Below, piece after piece: positions 51,801 through 58,705 of a stretch of 64,000 bases of DNA. The stretch covers positions 1 through 64,000 of the forward strand of contig CAZSNT010000023.1 of NCBI GenBank assembly GCA_964607765.1, written 5' to 3'. The DNA is from CAZSNT01 sp964607765 (GTDB taxonomy: Bacteria; Verrucomicrobiota; Lentisphaeria; Oligosphaerales; JABHEG01). How positions within the stretch are numbered: position 1 is the first letter of the stretch; every line of letters begins with the position of its first letter. The notes beneath the pieces were generated by a model that ran no database searches, had not been told where the DNA came from, and saw nothing but the letters and a program-made list of their open reading frames with translations. The translations under genes and the position numbers were made by a program.

Positions 51801-52071
51801 GGACTGGGCTTGGGTGACGGACGAGACCTACTCCGGCTCGGCTGCCAACTGGGACGCGGGTGAGCCGACGGGCAGCAGCACAAGCGGCCCGAGTGCGGAC
51901 TCGGCCGTCGCCACAGCCAAGTTGGACACCAGTCCGAACCCGGATACGTGCAAGTGGTCTGACACTGCGTTCTTCACTGGCGGCAACCCCGCAACGCCGG
52001 CCATCCAGCGGTTTGTGCTCGAGTGCGAGCCGGTTGTCCGGGTGGTGCGGTACGAATACAAAGACGAATAG
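48811..52071 (+). CDS. GspK-like minor pseudopilin with C-terminal C-type lectin domain
   Basis: 1086 residues; GAGG precedes the ATG at 48811. The N-terminus GERGIALMMTLGIVALVLIM is a GspK-type prepilin site without Glu at +5. The body (to about residue 910) parallels the copy 1 protein. From about residue 927 to 1075 comes a C-type lectin-like domain: TGHRYYLSTSAVSWLEAKRM, the WLGL motif in DFWLGLYRVGD, WAWVTDETYSGSAANWDAGE, CKWSD and FVLECE, with Cys at the four expected places. The sugar/Ca motifs are EPT (for EPN) and WSD (for WND). GspK sits at the fibre tip, so the lectin would be displayed there (inference). Confidence 0.82.
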   Translation: MNELASQRKRHGERGIALMMTLGIVALVLIMAMSFSYTARTEREAAGAGSDQMRARLLAEAGLERAIATVQYGFRINDGGSPEKVGGTSYLPNCFPRTKASGFRMSDWDGYKVLGSIDPFHSSGYGVERLEGLDGLGTTFTDRRGSSWKEWDFVDADLTANDDSDANTPVSGDGFKDGTGTGSDIFGWNDITAREVDTRDLDGDGDKTDAVQRLIGRVSYLLIDESAGMDPTAVQNDAGSEGTSTAETERAGDSVEEMKLAGLVNKIGESGTYYTAGDFYDDMDPTKGRTFSWENFYRGSDIDATNMPHATPQLRPFSIPEPVSAREMLHQYDLSQITSLPTQPSHAQVEAVRTGIPWLANWSDTNKGTFADGAARARQIAANLIDYIDDTSSGGSGSADDHKCTWADDDGDSYPDYMGIEQVPFINELRLKMQSTSVQNPPASGRWDFSFDIAAKVEMVNMFKRSAGSGCTLTVNYDWYMQYRATPGGWKRWPTGSGTRSGTIAAWTGSASDFSEAYAVSDASTLSTCTGATNKKSNGRSRLYVTITSVILQDSSGNVWDCARMDYPRNASNNPLLLSFFNPGGGVIIKYARAEVNDPRQNHNEGDWQWVQRNASASGGYDNTTGNKNSICEPDPGGDKDVEPDATGSHPWLVSSAYTRNKPVEHLSELGIVHRAAPWETLNLIKYRSDGGVGGYASGDRNMLDGVRLGSVLEEPYTQRAKVNINTDQNTVLEALFSGLRPGDDTYAPSDSSTSVFTTDDLSKLITAVKNATGAGGTGKPLTGPVDIMESLGNYFYSARTTDLSGMNDRDLEVALLHTAALVSGTYNYFTAIVLAQSVKDIPLKITDSDGSAANRGDDSGDEVGYGYYDNQAVVDDDTGDTAIVADSIVGEQKVVAQIARNALDGGLSSNFMDMRSGAGETFTFLGKCPSTGHRYYLSTSAVSWLEAKRMCETNGGNLVTLNTAKEMEWLGKVLLAAGFSSDFWLGLYRVGDPSVKDWAWVTDETYSGSAANWDAGEPTGSSTSGPSADSAVATAKLDTSPNPDTCKWSDTAFFTGGNPATPAIQRFVLECEPVVRVVRYEYKDE

Positions 52072-52111
52072 GCGCAGGCGACTGCGCTCACAGGGCAAGG
52101 AGACTGGAACC

Positions 52112-52648
52112 ATGTCAACGTCCCTCGCTGTCAGGTGCCAGCTGAGGCTGGTATTTGCTTCCGCGCTTGTCTTCGGGTGCGTGTCTGCCGTTTGGGCGGC
52201 GCCTTCGTCCAAGCCGTCAGCCTCCCGGAGCAAACGCCGGCCCCTGACCAACGCGGAGAAAGTCCGACGCAACAAGATGCTGGAACGCCGTGCGGCCGAG
52301 CGCCGCAAGGCACTGGAGAAGCTGATCTACTCCTATGCCAAGAAGCTCAAGGAGCCCGCCGACAAGGCGCGCAAGTACCGTGGGTCCTCCAAGGACAGGA
52401 AGGAGGAGGCGCGCAGGGCCATTGCGAAATTCGAGATCATGAAGTCCTACTACGAGGCCTATCATGGGATGGTCTCCGCCTACGAGACGGGGAACGATGA
52501 AGTGCTCGAACAGAACGAGCTGAAGATGGAAGAGCTGGAAGAGCGTTACACCGCGGAGCTTGACGAGGACTTCCCCAACTTTGCCGGCTACCTCGACAAG
52601 GCTGAGGCCGCGGAACAGAACAAGAGCAAATCCGGCCGCAGTGGCTGA
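52112..52648 (+). CDS. Secreted helical protein, unknown
   Basis: 178 residues; AAGGAG precedes the ATG at 52112. Signal peptide LRLVFASALVFGCVSAVWA. The mature part is highly charged and helical (EKVRRNKMLERRAAERRKAL, RRAIAKFEIMKSYYEAYHGM), likely a coiled coil of about 140 residues. It follows the GspK-lectin gene by 40 bases and may belong to the same operon as an envelope accessory protein. Family not recognised. Confidence 0.65.
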   Translation: MSTSLAVRCQLRLVFASALVFGCVSAVWAAPSSKPSASRSKRRPLTNAEKVRRNKMLERRAAERRKALEKLIYSYAKKLKEPADKARKYRGSSKDRKEEARRAIAKFEIMKSYYEAYHGMVSAYETGNDEVLEQNELKMEELEERYTAELDEDFPNFAGYLDKAEAAEQNKSKSGRSG

Positions 52649-52657
52649 CGGGACAGT

Positions 52658-52715
52658 ATTCGGTGTTCAGGCTGCCACGGCACAGCCGTGCGAAGCCGGG
52701 TGTTCGGTGTTCAGG
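52658..52715. repeat. Heptanucleotide repeats, site 6
   Basis: ATTCGGT, GTTCAGG at 52658-52671 and GTTCGGT, GTTCAGG at 52702-52715, separated by a small hairpin CACGGC-aca-GCCGTG. The last unit runs into AGGAG, the ribosome binding site of the next gene. Confidence 0.6.
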
Positions 52716-52725
52716 AGTTGTCTGT

Positions 52726-53232
52726 ATGACCACACGTCGAAGCTTTACACTGGTCGAACTGTTGACGGTGATTGTGATCATCGCGGTACTGAGCGGGTTG
52801 ATAGTCGGCGCGGCGTCCTACGCGACCCGGCGCGCGGCAGAGGCGAAGACGATCAGCCGCCTGCAGAAGCTGGAGATCGCGCTGGAGCAGTACAGGCAGG
52901 ACTGGGGTTATTTCCCGCAGCAGTCCGCGAGTGGCAGCGCGACGAGTGCTCCGTTTCAGTTCGACGAATCAGCATTCGAGAATCCGCAGGGCGTGATGTA
53001 CCTGGAGGATTACACGGTCGACAGCAACGGCCTCAACGACAACGCCTACAACGATGCGTGGGGGCGCCCATTCCACTACGAGTGCCCGGGAGAGATGAAC
53101 AGCGAGATGTACGACCTGTGGTCCATGGGCCAGGATCGCAAGCATGGCGAAGCCGGGAGTACGCTGTCCGATGCGCAGACAGCCGCCGCAGATGAGTCGG
53201 ATGATATCACGAACTGGAAGCGGATGCAATAG
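52726..53232 (+). CDS. GspG-like prepilin 1
   Basis: 168 residues. A very short leader MTTRRSFTLVELLTVIVIIA with Ser at -1 and Glu at +5. GAASYATRRAAEAKTISRLQ continues the helix. A GspG-type domain follows: LEIALEQYRQDWGYFPQ, the N-D-A-W-G-R-P motif in YNDAWGRPFHYECPG and DLWSMGQDRKHGEAGS. GspG is the major pseudopilin of type II secretion. Twelve bases separate it from a second GspG-like gene. Confidence 0.85.
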   Translation: MTTRRSFTLVELLTVIVIIAVLSGLIVGAASYATRRAAEAKTISRLQKLEIALEQYRQDWGYFPQQSASGSATSAPFQFDESAFENPQGVMYLEDYTVDSNGLNDNAYNDAWGRPFHYECPGEMNSEMYDLWSMGQDRKHGEAGSTLSDAQTAAADESDDITNWKRMQ

Positions 53233-53244
53233 AGGAACTGCAGG

Positions 53245-53769
53245 ATGAAACAACAGAGAGTCTTCACGCTGGTAGAGTTGCTGACTGCGATGGCGATCAT
53301 TGCGGTACTGATGGGGATCATGCTGCCGGCCATCGGGCAGGTGAAGAAGAAGGCGAAAATCTCGAAAGCGAAGACTGAGATTCAGTCCATTGTCAACGCG
53401 ATCAAGCTGTTCGAGTCGACCTACGGGTACCTGCCGTTCAAAGCCAGCGAGTTGACCAACGCGGAAGGGGCCATGGCCAGCGGCAATTACACCATTCTGA
53501 TCAACTGCCTCCAAGGCAACCACACCAAGAATCCACGCGACATCCGGATGCTGGAGGTGGACACGAAGCAGGGCGAGGGCGTGATGCGTGATCCGTGGGA
53601 GAATGCCTACCAGGTCGCCCTGGACACGGACTATGACGGCAACATTGACGACACGACCAATGGTCCGTTCGAGAAAGTCTACTCAGGCATTGCGGTGTGG
53701 TCGGGGGGGCCGGACAAGGTGGATGGGAGAGGCAGCACCAGCTCGGATGATGTCACGTCCTGGCGGTGA
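53245..53769 (+). CDS. GspG-like prepilin 2
   Basis: 174 residues; GAGGAACTGCAGG before the ATG. Leader MKQQRVFTLVELLTAMAIIA with Val at -1. KIQSIVNAIKLFE-type helix (TEIQSIVNAIKLFESTYGYLP) and the G-type MRDPWENAYQVALDTDYDG motif followed by GIAVWSGGPDKVDG. DTDYDGNIDD could hold Ca, as in GspG. Confidence 0.83.
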   Translation: MKQQRVFTLVELLTAMAIIAVLMGIMLPAIGQVKKKAKISKAKTEIQSIVNAIKLFESTYGYLPFKASELTNAEGAMASGNYTILINCLQGNHTKNPRDIRMLEVDTKQGEGVMRDPWENAYQVALDTDYDGNIDDTTNGPFEKVYSGIAVWSGGPDKVDGRGSTSSDDVTSWR

Positions 53770-53834
53770 TTGGCCACCTGGCCCTGCGCCGTCATGGGGC
53801 ATTGACGCGAAGTGAGTGAAGGAGCGGGGGAAGA

Positions 53835-54680
53835 ATGAAGTTCCACAGATTGCGCACGTTTTCCCTGGTCGAGCTGCTTGTCAGCATTTCGCTGGTAACG
53901 GTGCTCATGTCGATGCTGCTTCCCGGTTTGGCCGCGGCCAAGCGGAAAGCGACCTTTGCGCGGTGGGTTGCGCATCGTGACGCGGTGCGCGTGCACAAGA
54001 ACGTGATCTGCCACTACGATTTCCAGACGGGGGGCGGCCGGACGTTGAAGAACCGGGCGGTGGCTCCCGAAGTGGGTACGCTCTATGTGCCCGACGCGTT
54101 CGACGCGACCATCTCCGCATCCCCGTTGTGGAAGAAGGAGGGACGCTGGCGTGGTTCGAAGAGCGCGCTGTTGTTCAACGGCACCAACGGTTACGTGGAT
54201 TGCGGCGGCGAGCCCATGATGGACCTGACCGACGCGTTCTCGATCGAGGTGTGGATGAGCGCGAACGACCAGCCGAATACGGGCTACATTTTCTCGCGGA
54301 ACCTGACCAACACTGCAGGGATCCAGTACGCCGCGTGGCTCCGCGATGACAACGCCTTGCGTTTCAAGGTTCGAGGCCGGAGTTGGAACCCCGGCTACGT
54401 CCTGCCGGTGGGCGAGTGGACGCATCTTATCTTCACGGTCAAGAGCGGCGACACAATGAAGCTCTACGTGAACGGCGAGCTCCACAAGTCGCGGTCATGC
54501 CCCGCGATCGCGGCCAGCACCAGCGATCAGCGCCTGGCCGACTTCTGCATCGGTGCCCGGAATCACGGGACAACGGGGCACCGCAACTACTACGAGGGGC
54601 TCATCGACGAGCTTGCCGTCTACAATGCCGCTTTCACGGACGGGCAGGTAGAGGAGCACTACTCGCGCGGTCGGCCGTAG
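53835..54680 (+). CDS. Prepilin fused to a LamG-type jelly-roll domain
   Basis: 281 residues; GGAGCGGGGGAAG before the ATG. The prepilin signal is RLRTFSLVELLVSISLVTVL with Thr at -1 and Glu at +5. After a short linker, residues about 75-275 form a LamG/concanavalin-A-like jelly roll: SALLFNGTNGYVDCGG, DAFSIEVWMSANDQPNTGYI, VGEWTHLIFTVKSGDTMKLY and YYEGLIDELAVYNAAFTDGQ. These are the standard strands of LamG_3 domains, which bind glycans or act as adhesion modules. It would place a second carbohydrate-binding fold on the same fibre system. Confidence 0.85.
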   Translation: MKFHRLRTFSLVELLVSISLVTVLMSMLLPGLAAAKRKATFARWVAHRDAVRVHKNVICHYDFQTGGGRTLKNRAVAPEVGTLYVPDAFDATISASPLWKKEGRWRGSKSALLFNGTNGYVDCGGEPMMDLTDAFSIEVWMSANDQPNTGYIFSRNLTNTAGIQYAAWLRDDNALRFKVRGRSWNPGYVLPVGEWTHLIFTVKSGDTMKLYVNGELHKSRSCPAIAASTSDQRLADFCIGARNHGTTGHRNYYEGLIDELAVYNAAFTDGQVEEHYSRGRP

Positions 54681-54711
54681 GCTCATGCCCCCCCCCGACA
54701 CGAGGCAACCG

Positions 54712-54854
54712 GTCAGTTATGTGAGACATCCGCGCATCCCCCGTAGCCCGGCTCTCCCGAGCCGGGTGTGCTGCCGTGCCTCCGGATAGAGCGGGACGAC
54801 AAGGACACCCGGCTCGGGAGAGCCGGGCTACGGGGGATGCCTCACATAACTGAC
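54712..54854. repeat. 143-bp palindromic intergenic element
   Basis: A 36-base arm at 54734-54769 has a perfect inverted copy at 54805-54840. Outside it GTCAGTTATGTGAG at 54712-54725 matches inverted 54841-54854. The left side has eight extra bases (54726-54733). Each arm itself contains the hairpin CCCGGCTC-tccc-GAGCCGGG. It fills the 54681-54892 gap between two convergent genes and no coding is seen. Confidence 0.75.
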
Positions 54855-54892
54855 GCGTTACGGCACGAGGCCGTTGGGGGTCGCTTCTCCGC

Positions 54893-56404
54893 TCAGCCAT
54901 CTTGCTCTGCCAGCCCCAACGCATCCAAGTGACGTCGGAAATGCCGTTCGAGGTGTGCGTAGTAGACTTCTTCGTGTGCGTCCAAGGCGGCAAAGAAACG
55001 CGTGGCCAGGGCTTCGTCAGCCAGGATCCCGCCGTAAGTGACATGCAGGAGCTGCCGGGCGTCATCCTGATCCAGAACGCCGGACAGCTCCGCATCGGGC
55101 AGCGCATCCGGGTCGGGGGCCCGGCTCAAATCCGGCGTGACGTGGTAGTAGCGCAGCGCATCGGGGTACGACGCGACCGCTTTCTGGTGCAGGTCCCTGA
55201 ACAGGACCGGATCGCTGTCCGCGACGGCTCGAAGTGCTTCCAGCCAGCTGGTGCCGGCGGTCTTCACGTGAACGCGGTGCGCGGTGTGTTTGCCGATGAT
55301 GGGGTAGGCGGCGAACTTGTCGCTGCCGGAGTGGATTGAGACCTTGTAGTCCCCGAACGTCTTGGCGATTGCGCAGTGGATCGCGAACTGGCGCTCGAAC
55401 TCGGCCAGGTCCCCGATGTAGTCGATGGCCTTCTGGAACTCACCGATGAAGCGCGGCGCCAGGGAAGACACCTCGATATCCCGGTGCAGAAGCTCTTTGA
55501 TGATGAACAGATGATGTGCGGGCAGTGTGGGGGCTTCCGTCTCGTCAATGGACACCTCCAGGTCAAAGGCATGGCCGCGGCGTTCGCGCAGCAGTTGGTA
55601 GACTTCGGCGGCGAAGTCCATGGCAGCCATGTACATCACGGCACAACGCTTTGCCTCCAACGGCTCGATTCGGACGCTGGCATCGCCGACGTGGAACGTC
55701 TCGCCTGCGTACGTCGCCTCGACACGTGTTCGTGTGGCTTCCGGCAGCTCAGCGAACGCCTGGGCCACCTCGGTCTCAGACCAGTTCTCGGCGTCGGCGA
55801 GCATCACCTCGCTCAGGTCCAGCGTGATCATGGCCATGCCCGCATCGATCGCCATATTGATATCGGCCAATGTCTTCAGGTGGTCGCCATCCGCGCCGTA
55901 GCCCGAGCTGTATCCCTCCTGCAGCACGAGGAATGTGACGTCGTCGACCACGTTCTCGTACGTGCGCCCTGTCAGGTTCAGTTCCCGGATTGACTGCTGT
56001 GCCAGGACGGGCGCTGCATCGTAGCGCGCCACCGCCCGAAGGTGCCCGGGCGTGGCACGCCCGAGCCGGTCGCCGCAGCCGAATGTGGTCCGGCGTTCGC
56101 GCAGTGACACGGGTGCTGTCCACGGCAGCAGGGCGCGCAGAACTTCCGCATTGGCGTGCGAGGTCGGGCACAGCTTGAGTGCCACATCGCCGGTCCGGAC
56201 GATTTCGCCCTGCATGTCTCCGCACAGGCCTTCCGGGCTCGAGGCAGCCACGCACACCGACTTGCGGGGGCCTTCGCGAACGAGGCAGATGCCCATGTCG
56301 CCTACCGTGAATCGGGAGCGTGGGTAGATTGCGTTCGAGCCCGTGTCTGCCCCGGGCATCTGTGCTCTGGCCAGGATCTTCTCTGCTTGCAGGAACAGGT
56401 CCAT
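54893..56404 (-). CDS. uxaE: Tagaturonate epimerase UxaE
   Basis: 503 residues; AAAGGA precedes the ATG at 56404. The family (TM0440-like) interconverts D-tagaturonate and D-fructuronate in hexuronate degradation. Recognisable blocks: EGYSSGYGADGDHLKTLADI, VSIDETEAPTLPAHHLFI, YKVSIHSGSDKFAAYPIIG, HRVHVKTAGTSWLEALRAVA and RYYHVTPDLSRAPD. His, Asp and Glu residues in these probably hold the metal. No other uronate gene is in the window. The open frame continues far upstream, but only as a shadow of the opposite gene. Confidence 0.88.
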   Translation of the reverse strand: MDLFLQAEKILARAQMPGADTGSNAIYPRSRFTVGDMGICLVREGPRKSVCVAASSPEGLCGDMQGEIVRTGDVALKLCPTSHANAEVLRALLPWTAPVSLRERRTTFGCGDRLGRATPGHLRAVARYDAAPVLAQQSIRELNLTGRTYENVVDDVTFLVLQEGYSSGYGADGDHLKTLADINMAIDAGMAMITLDLSEVMLADAENWSETEVAQAFAELPEATRTRVEATYAGETFHVGDASVRIEPLEAKRCAVMYMAAMDFAAEVYQLLRERRGHAFDLEVSIDETEAPTLPAHHLFIIKELLHRDIEVSSLAPRFIGEFQKAIDYIGDLAEFERQFAIHCAIAKTFGDYKVSIHSGSDKFAAYPIIGKHTAHRVHVKTAGTSWLEALRAVADSDPVLFRDLHQKAVASYPDALRYYHVTPDLSRAPDPDALPDAELSGVLDQDDARQLLHVTYGGILADEALATRFFAALDAHEEVYYAHLERHFRRHLDALGLAEQDG

Positions 56405-56471
56405 TCGAATTGCGTCCTTTCCGTGCCCGGACGCGCGGCGTGGCGCCGGACTTCCACGGCTGTGGGGTCTA

Positions 56472-56499
56472 TTGGTCTTCCGGTTTCGCCATGTATAAT
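56472..56499 (+). promoter_or_regulatory. Promoter for the receiver-domain gene
   Basis: TTGGTC (56472-56477), 16-base spacer, TATAAT (56494-56499), 38 bases upstream of the ATG. Confidence 0.5.
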
Positions 56500-56536
56500 A
56501 ATCTCGTGCCTTCGTAATGACTATCCGGAGCTCACA

Positions 56537-57721
56537 ATGATCAAAGCGGACTTCGACTTTTCCGACAAGCGACTCAGCGGCGAGGAACGCCTGACGAGCT
56601 TTGTGGCTCTCAACCGCGGGCTGACGCTGGGACTGGCCGATCTGTTTCATCGTGTGAATGCGTACCACGACCTGCTGGAGCAAGAGCTCGAGCACATCCC
56701 GGCGGCCGCCGAGTACCTGGCCCGGATGCGCCAGTCGGCGGCCAAAGGTATTGAGTGGCTCGACGCGTTTCGGGAGACAGTCATCTTCGAGGAGGAAGAC
56801 TGCGAGTCGTTTGCCATTGGCGCCATGGTGTCGGGCGCCGTCGACCGCTGTCGACGGATCCTGCCCCGGGGCAAGTCGATGGCATTGACACTTCCGGCCG
56901 ATGAGATTGTGGTTGCCGGCTCTCTGTTCCAGCTGCAGGAGCTGTTCATGAAGACGATCCAGGGCTTCGTGGACGCAGGGCAGTACGTGGGCGACGTCGT
57001 GCGTGTCAACGCAACGGTGCAGGAACTCGACGACGGTGTGCTGAAACTGCTCAAGAGCAGTTGCCTGCCCGGGCACTATTTCGTGTTGTCTCTGAGCGGC
57101 GGTGACGAGGCCTTCGACGCGGGTCGACTCCAGTCGTTCTGGGATGTGTTTGCCGAAGGCTACGGCGACGGCGGTCCGGACAGCCTCGCGTTCCTGCAGG
57201 ATTACGGGATGGCTGTCACACAGGGCGGCGACATCGTGTTCCAGAGCTCGGATGCGGCGTGCCCCGTGTGCCACCTGCTGCTGCCGGTCGAGGGCAAGCG
57301 CAAAGACATGCAGGCACCCCACAACATCGAGGATGAGAGCCTGTACGGCACGGAGACGATTCTGCTGGTCGACGACGAGGACATGATCTGGGATGTCATC
57401 ATCGACATGCTGCAGGAGCTGGGCTATTCGGTCATCCTCGCCGGGAACGGGCGGGATGCTGTCGAAATCTACCGTGAGAATCCCGGCCAGATCGATTTGA
57501 TCATCCTCGACATGGTGATGCCGGAACTGGATGGGCACGAGGCATTCTTTCTGCTCAAGGAGATCGACCCGGAGGTCCGTGTTCTGCTCTCCAGCGGGTA
57601 TGTCTCGGAAGATGACGCCGGCGACGTACTGGAAGCGGGTGCACTCGGGTTCCTGCAGAAGCCGTACCGGATGATCGACCTCGCCCGGATCGTACGCAAT
57701 ATCTTCGGCCGCTCGCCGTGA
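56537..57721 (+). CDS. Kinase-like domain plus receiver domain protein
   Basis: 394 residues; CGGAG upstream of the ATG. Residues 1-260 have the shape of a hybrid histidine kinase (GLADLFHRVNAYHDLLEQEL in place of the H-box, FQLQELFMKTIQGFVDAGQY in place of the N-box), but the phospho-acceptor surroundings and ATP-binding Asn/Gly motifs are lost. Residues about 272-394 are a complete receiver domain: ILLVDDEDMIWDV, phospho-Asp in LIILDMVMPELDG, VLLSSGY and FLQKPYRM. It probably works as a phosphorylation-controlled scaffold in a larger signalling chain (inference). Confidence 0.8.
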   Translation: MIKADFDFSDKRLSGEERLTSFVALNRGLTLGLADLFHRVNAYHDLLEQELEHIPAAAEYLARMRQSAAKGIEWLDAFRETVIFEEEDCESFAIGAMVSGAVDRCRRILPRGKSMALTLPADEIVVAGSLFQLQELFMKTIQGFVDAGQYVGDVVRVNATVQELDDGVLKLLKSSCLPGHYFVLSLSGGDEAFDAGRLQSFWDVFAEGYGDGGPDSLAFLQDYGMAVTQGGDIVFQSSDAACPVCHLLLPVEGKRKDMQAPHNIEDESLYGTETILLVDDEDMIWDVIIDMLQELGYSVILAGNGRDAVEIYRENPGQIDLIILDMVMPELDGHEAFFLLKEIDPEVRVLLSSGYVSEDDAGDVLEAGALGFLQKPYRMIDLARIVRNIFGRSP

Positions 57722-57783
57722 TCCGTCGCAGTTTCCCGGAACCGGTCCGGGCGATCCTCCGGGCTCGGTCATTCGCGCTCCCA

Positions 57784-57818
57784 ACCACCGACCACTGACT
57801 AATGACCACTGACCACCA
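57784..57818. repeat. Heptanucleotide repeat array, site 7
   Basis: Five units ACCACCG, ACCACTG, ACTAATG, ACCACTG, ACCACCA, ending four bases before the pseudouridine synthase start codon at 57823. Confidence 0.65.
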
Positions 57819-57822
57819 CACC

Positions 57823-58554
57823 ATGCGTCTGGCGCGATTCCTCGCCGCGGCGGGGCAGGGCGCCCGACGCGCCTGCGAGCATCTGATCCGTGACGGGCGT
57901 GTGAGCGTGAACGGGCGTGTTGTGGACATGCTCGCCACCGTTGTGGACCCTGACAGCGACGTCGTGCGGTGTGACGGGCGGCGCGTGACGGCGTTGGCTG
58001 CCTGCACCATCGTCCTGAACAAGCCGGCCGGATACACGTGTTCGCGCCAGGACGCGCATGCTGCCAGGCTGGTGCATGACCTGCTGCCTCGCCGGCTGGC
58101 GAACGTGTTCACGGTGGGGCGTCTTGACCGGGACAGCGAGGGGCTGTTGCTGTTGACCAACGACGGCGACTTCGCCGAGCGCGTGGCCCATCCACGCTAC
58201 CGCGTCCCCAAACGTTACAGGGTCTGGTGTGCCGGCACGCCCGATGAAGCGTCCCTGCAGCGCATACGACGCGGGATTCGCGACCGTGGCGAGCTGCTGC
58301 GGGCCGAGCGTGTCAGGGTTCGCAGTCGGCGTGGCGGGCGCTGCCAGCTGGAGTTTGTTCTCACCGGAGGCAAGAAGCGTGAAATCCGGCGGCTCTGTTC
58401 CCGGACCGGGCTGCGCGTGGAACGCCTCCGGCGAGTAGCGATTGGGCGATTCCGTCTCGGGAGTCTGGCGCCGGGCGAGTGGCGGCTTCTGAGCGAAGCC
58501 GAGCGCGGCCGGGTTTTGGCCCCCTACGATGGCGCGACAGGCTCGGGAAGCTGA
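57823..58554 (+). CDS. RsuA/RluB-type pseudouridine synthase
   Basis: 243 residues. The start at 57823 is preferred because the frame before it is repeat sequence. An S4 RNA-binding domain (MRLARFLAAAGQGARRACEH, RDGRVSVNGRVV) is followed by the catalytic domain: YTCSRQDAHAARLVHDLL, GRLDRDSEGLLLLTNDG with the catalytic Asp, KRYRVWCAGTPDEASLQRIR and LTGGKKREIRRLCSRTGLRV. Members modify 16S U516 or 23S U2605; which one cannot be told from the sequence alone. Confidence 0.9.
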   Translation: MRLARFLAAAGQGARRACEHLIRDGRVSVNGRVVDMLATVVDPDSDVVRCDGRRVTALAACTIVLNKPAGYTCSRQDAHAARLVHDLLPRRLANVFTVGRLDRDSEGLLLLTNDGDFAERVAHPRYRVPKRYRVWCAGTPDEASLQRIRRGIRDRGELLRAERVRVRSRRGGRCQLEFVLTGGKKREIRRLCSRTGLRVERLRRVAIGRFRLGSLAPGEWRLLSEAERGRVLAPYDGATGSGS

Positions 58555-58591
58555 TCACGGGTGCGCGCGCCCTTTGTTTAGGGCGCTGCAT

Positions 58592-58618
58592 TTGCTTCTG
58601 TGGGCGAGACGGTATATT
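58592..58618 (+). promoter_or_regulatory. Candidate promoter of the TolQ-TolR-TPR operon
   Basis: TTGCTT (58592-58597), 15-base spacer, TATATT (58613-58618). Spacer is short, so weak or alternative. Confidence 0.35.
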
Positions 58619-58705
58619 ACGCCGCCAGCATTAGTCTGTCATTGGCACCGCTGCGCGTGTTAGGTGTAGGGGTGAGCAGCGTTCACAGTGAGAGGAGTAG
58701 TCCGC

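Larger units (their letters stand above)
46382..52071 (+). repeat. Pseudopilin operon, copy 2 of a tandem duplication
   Basis: Same gene order as 40302-45525: GspH-, GspI-, GspJ-, GspK-like, with the same promoter type and the same 20-base overlap between the second and third genes. It differs by a lectin domain added at the end of the GspK-like gene. Confidence 0.75.

Noticed and set aside
40486..52071. Complete type II secretion or type IV pilus gene cluster
   Set aside because: Only prepilin-like proteins are present; no ATPase, platform protein, secretin or prepilin peptidase lies in the window.
56405..57784. N-terminal extension of uxaE by 460 codons
   Set aside because: The extension is the shadow of the receiver-domain gene on the other strand; uxaE starts at 56404 after AAAGGA.
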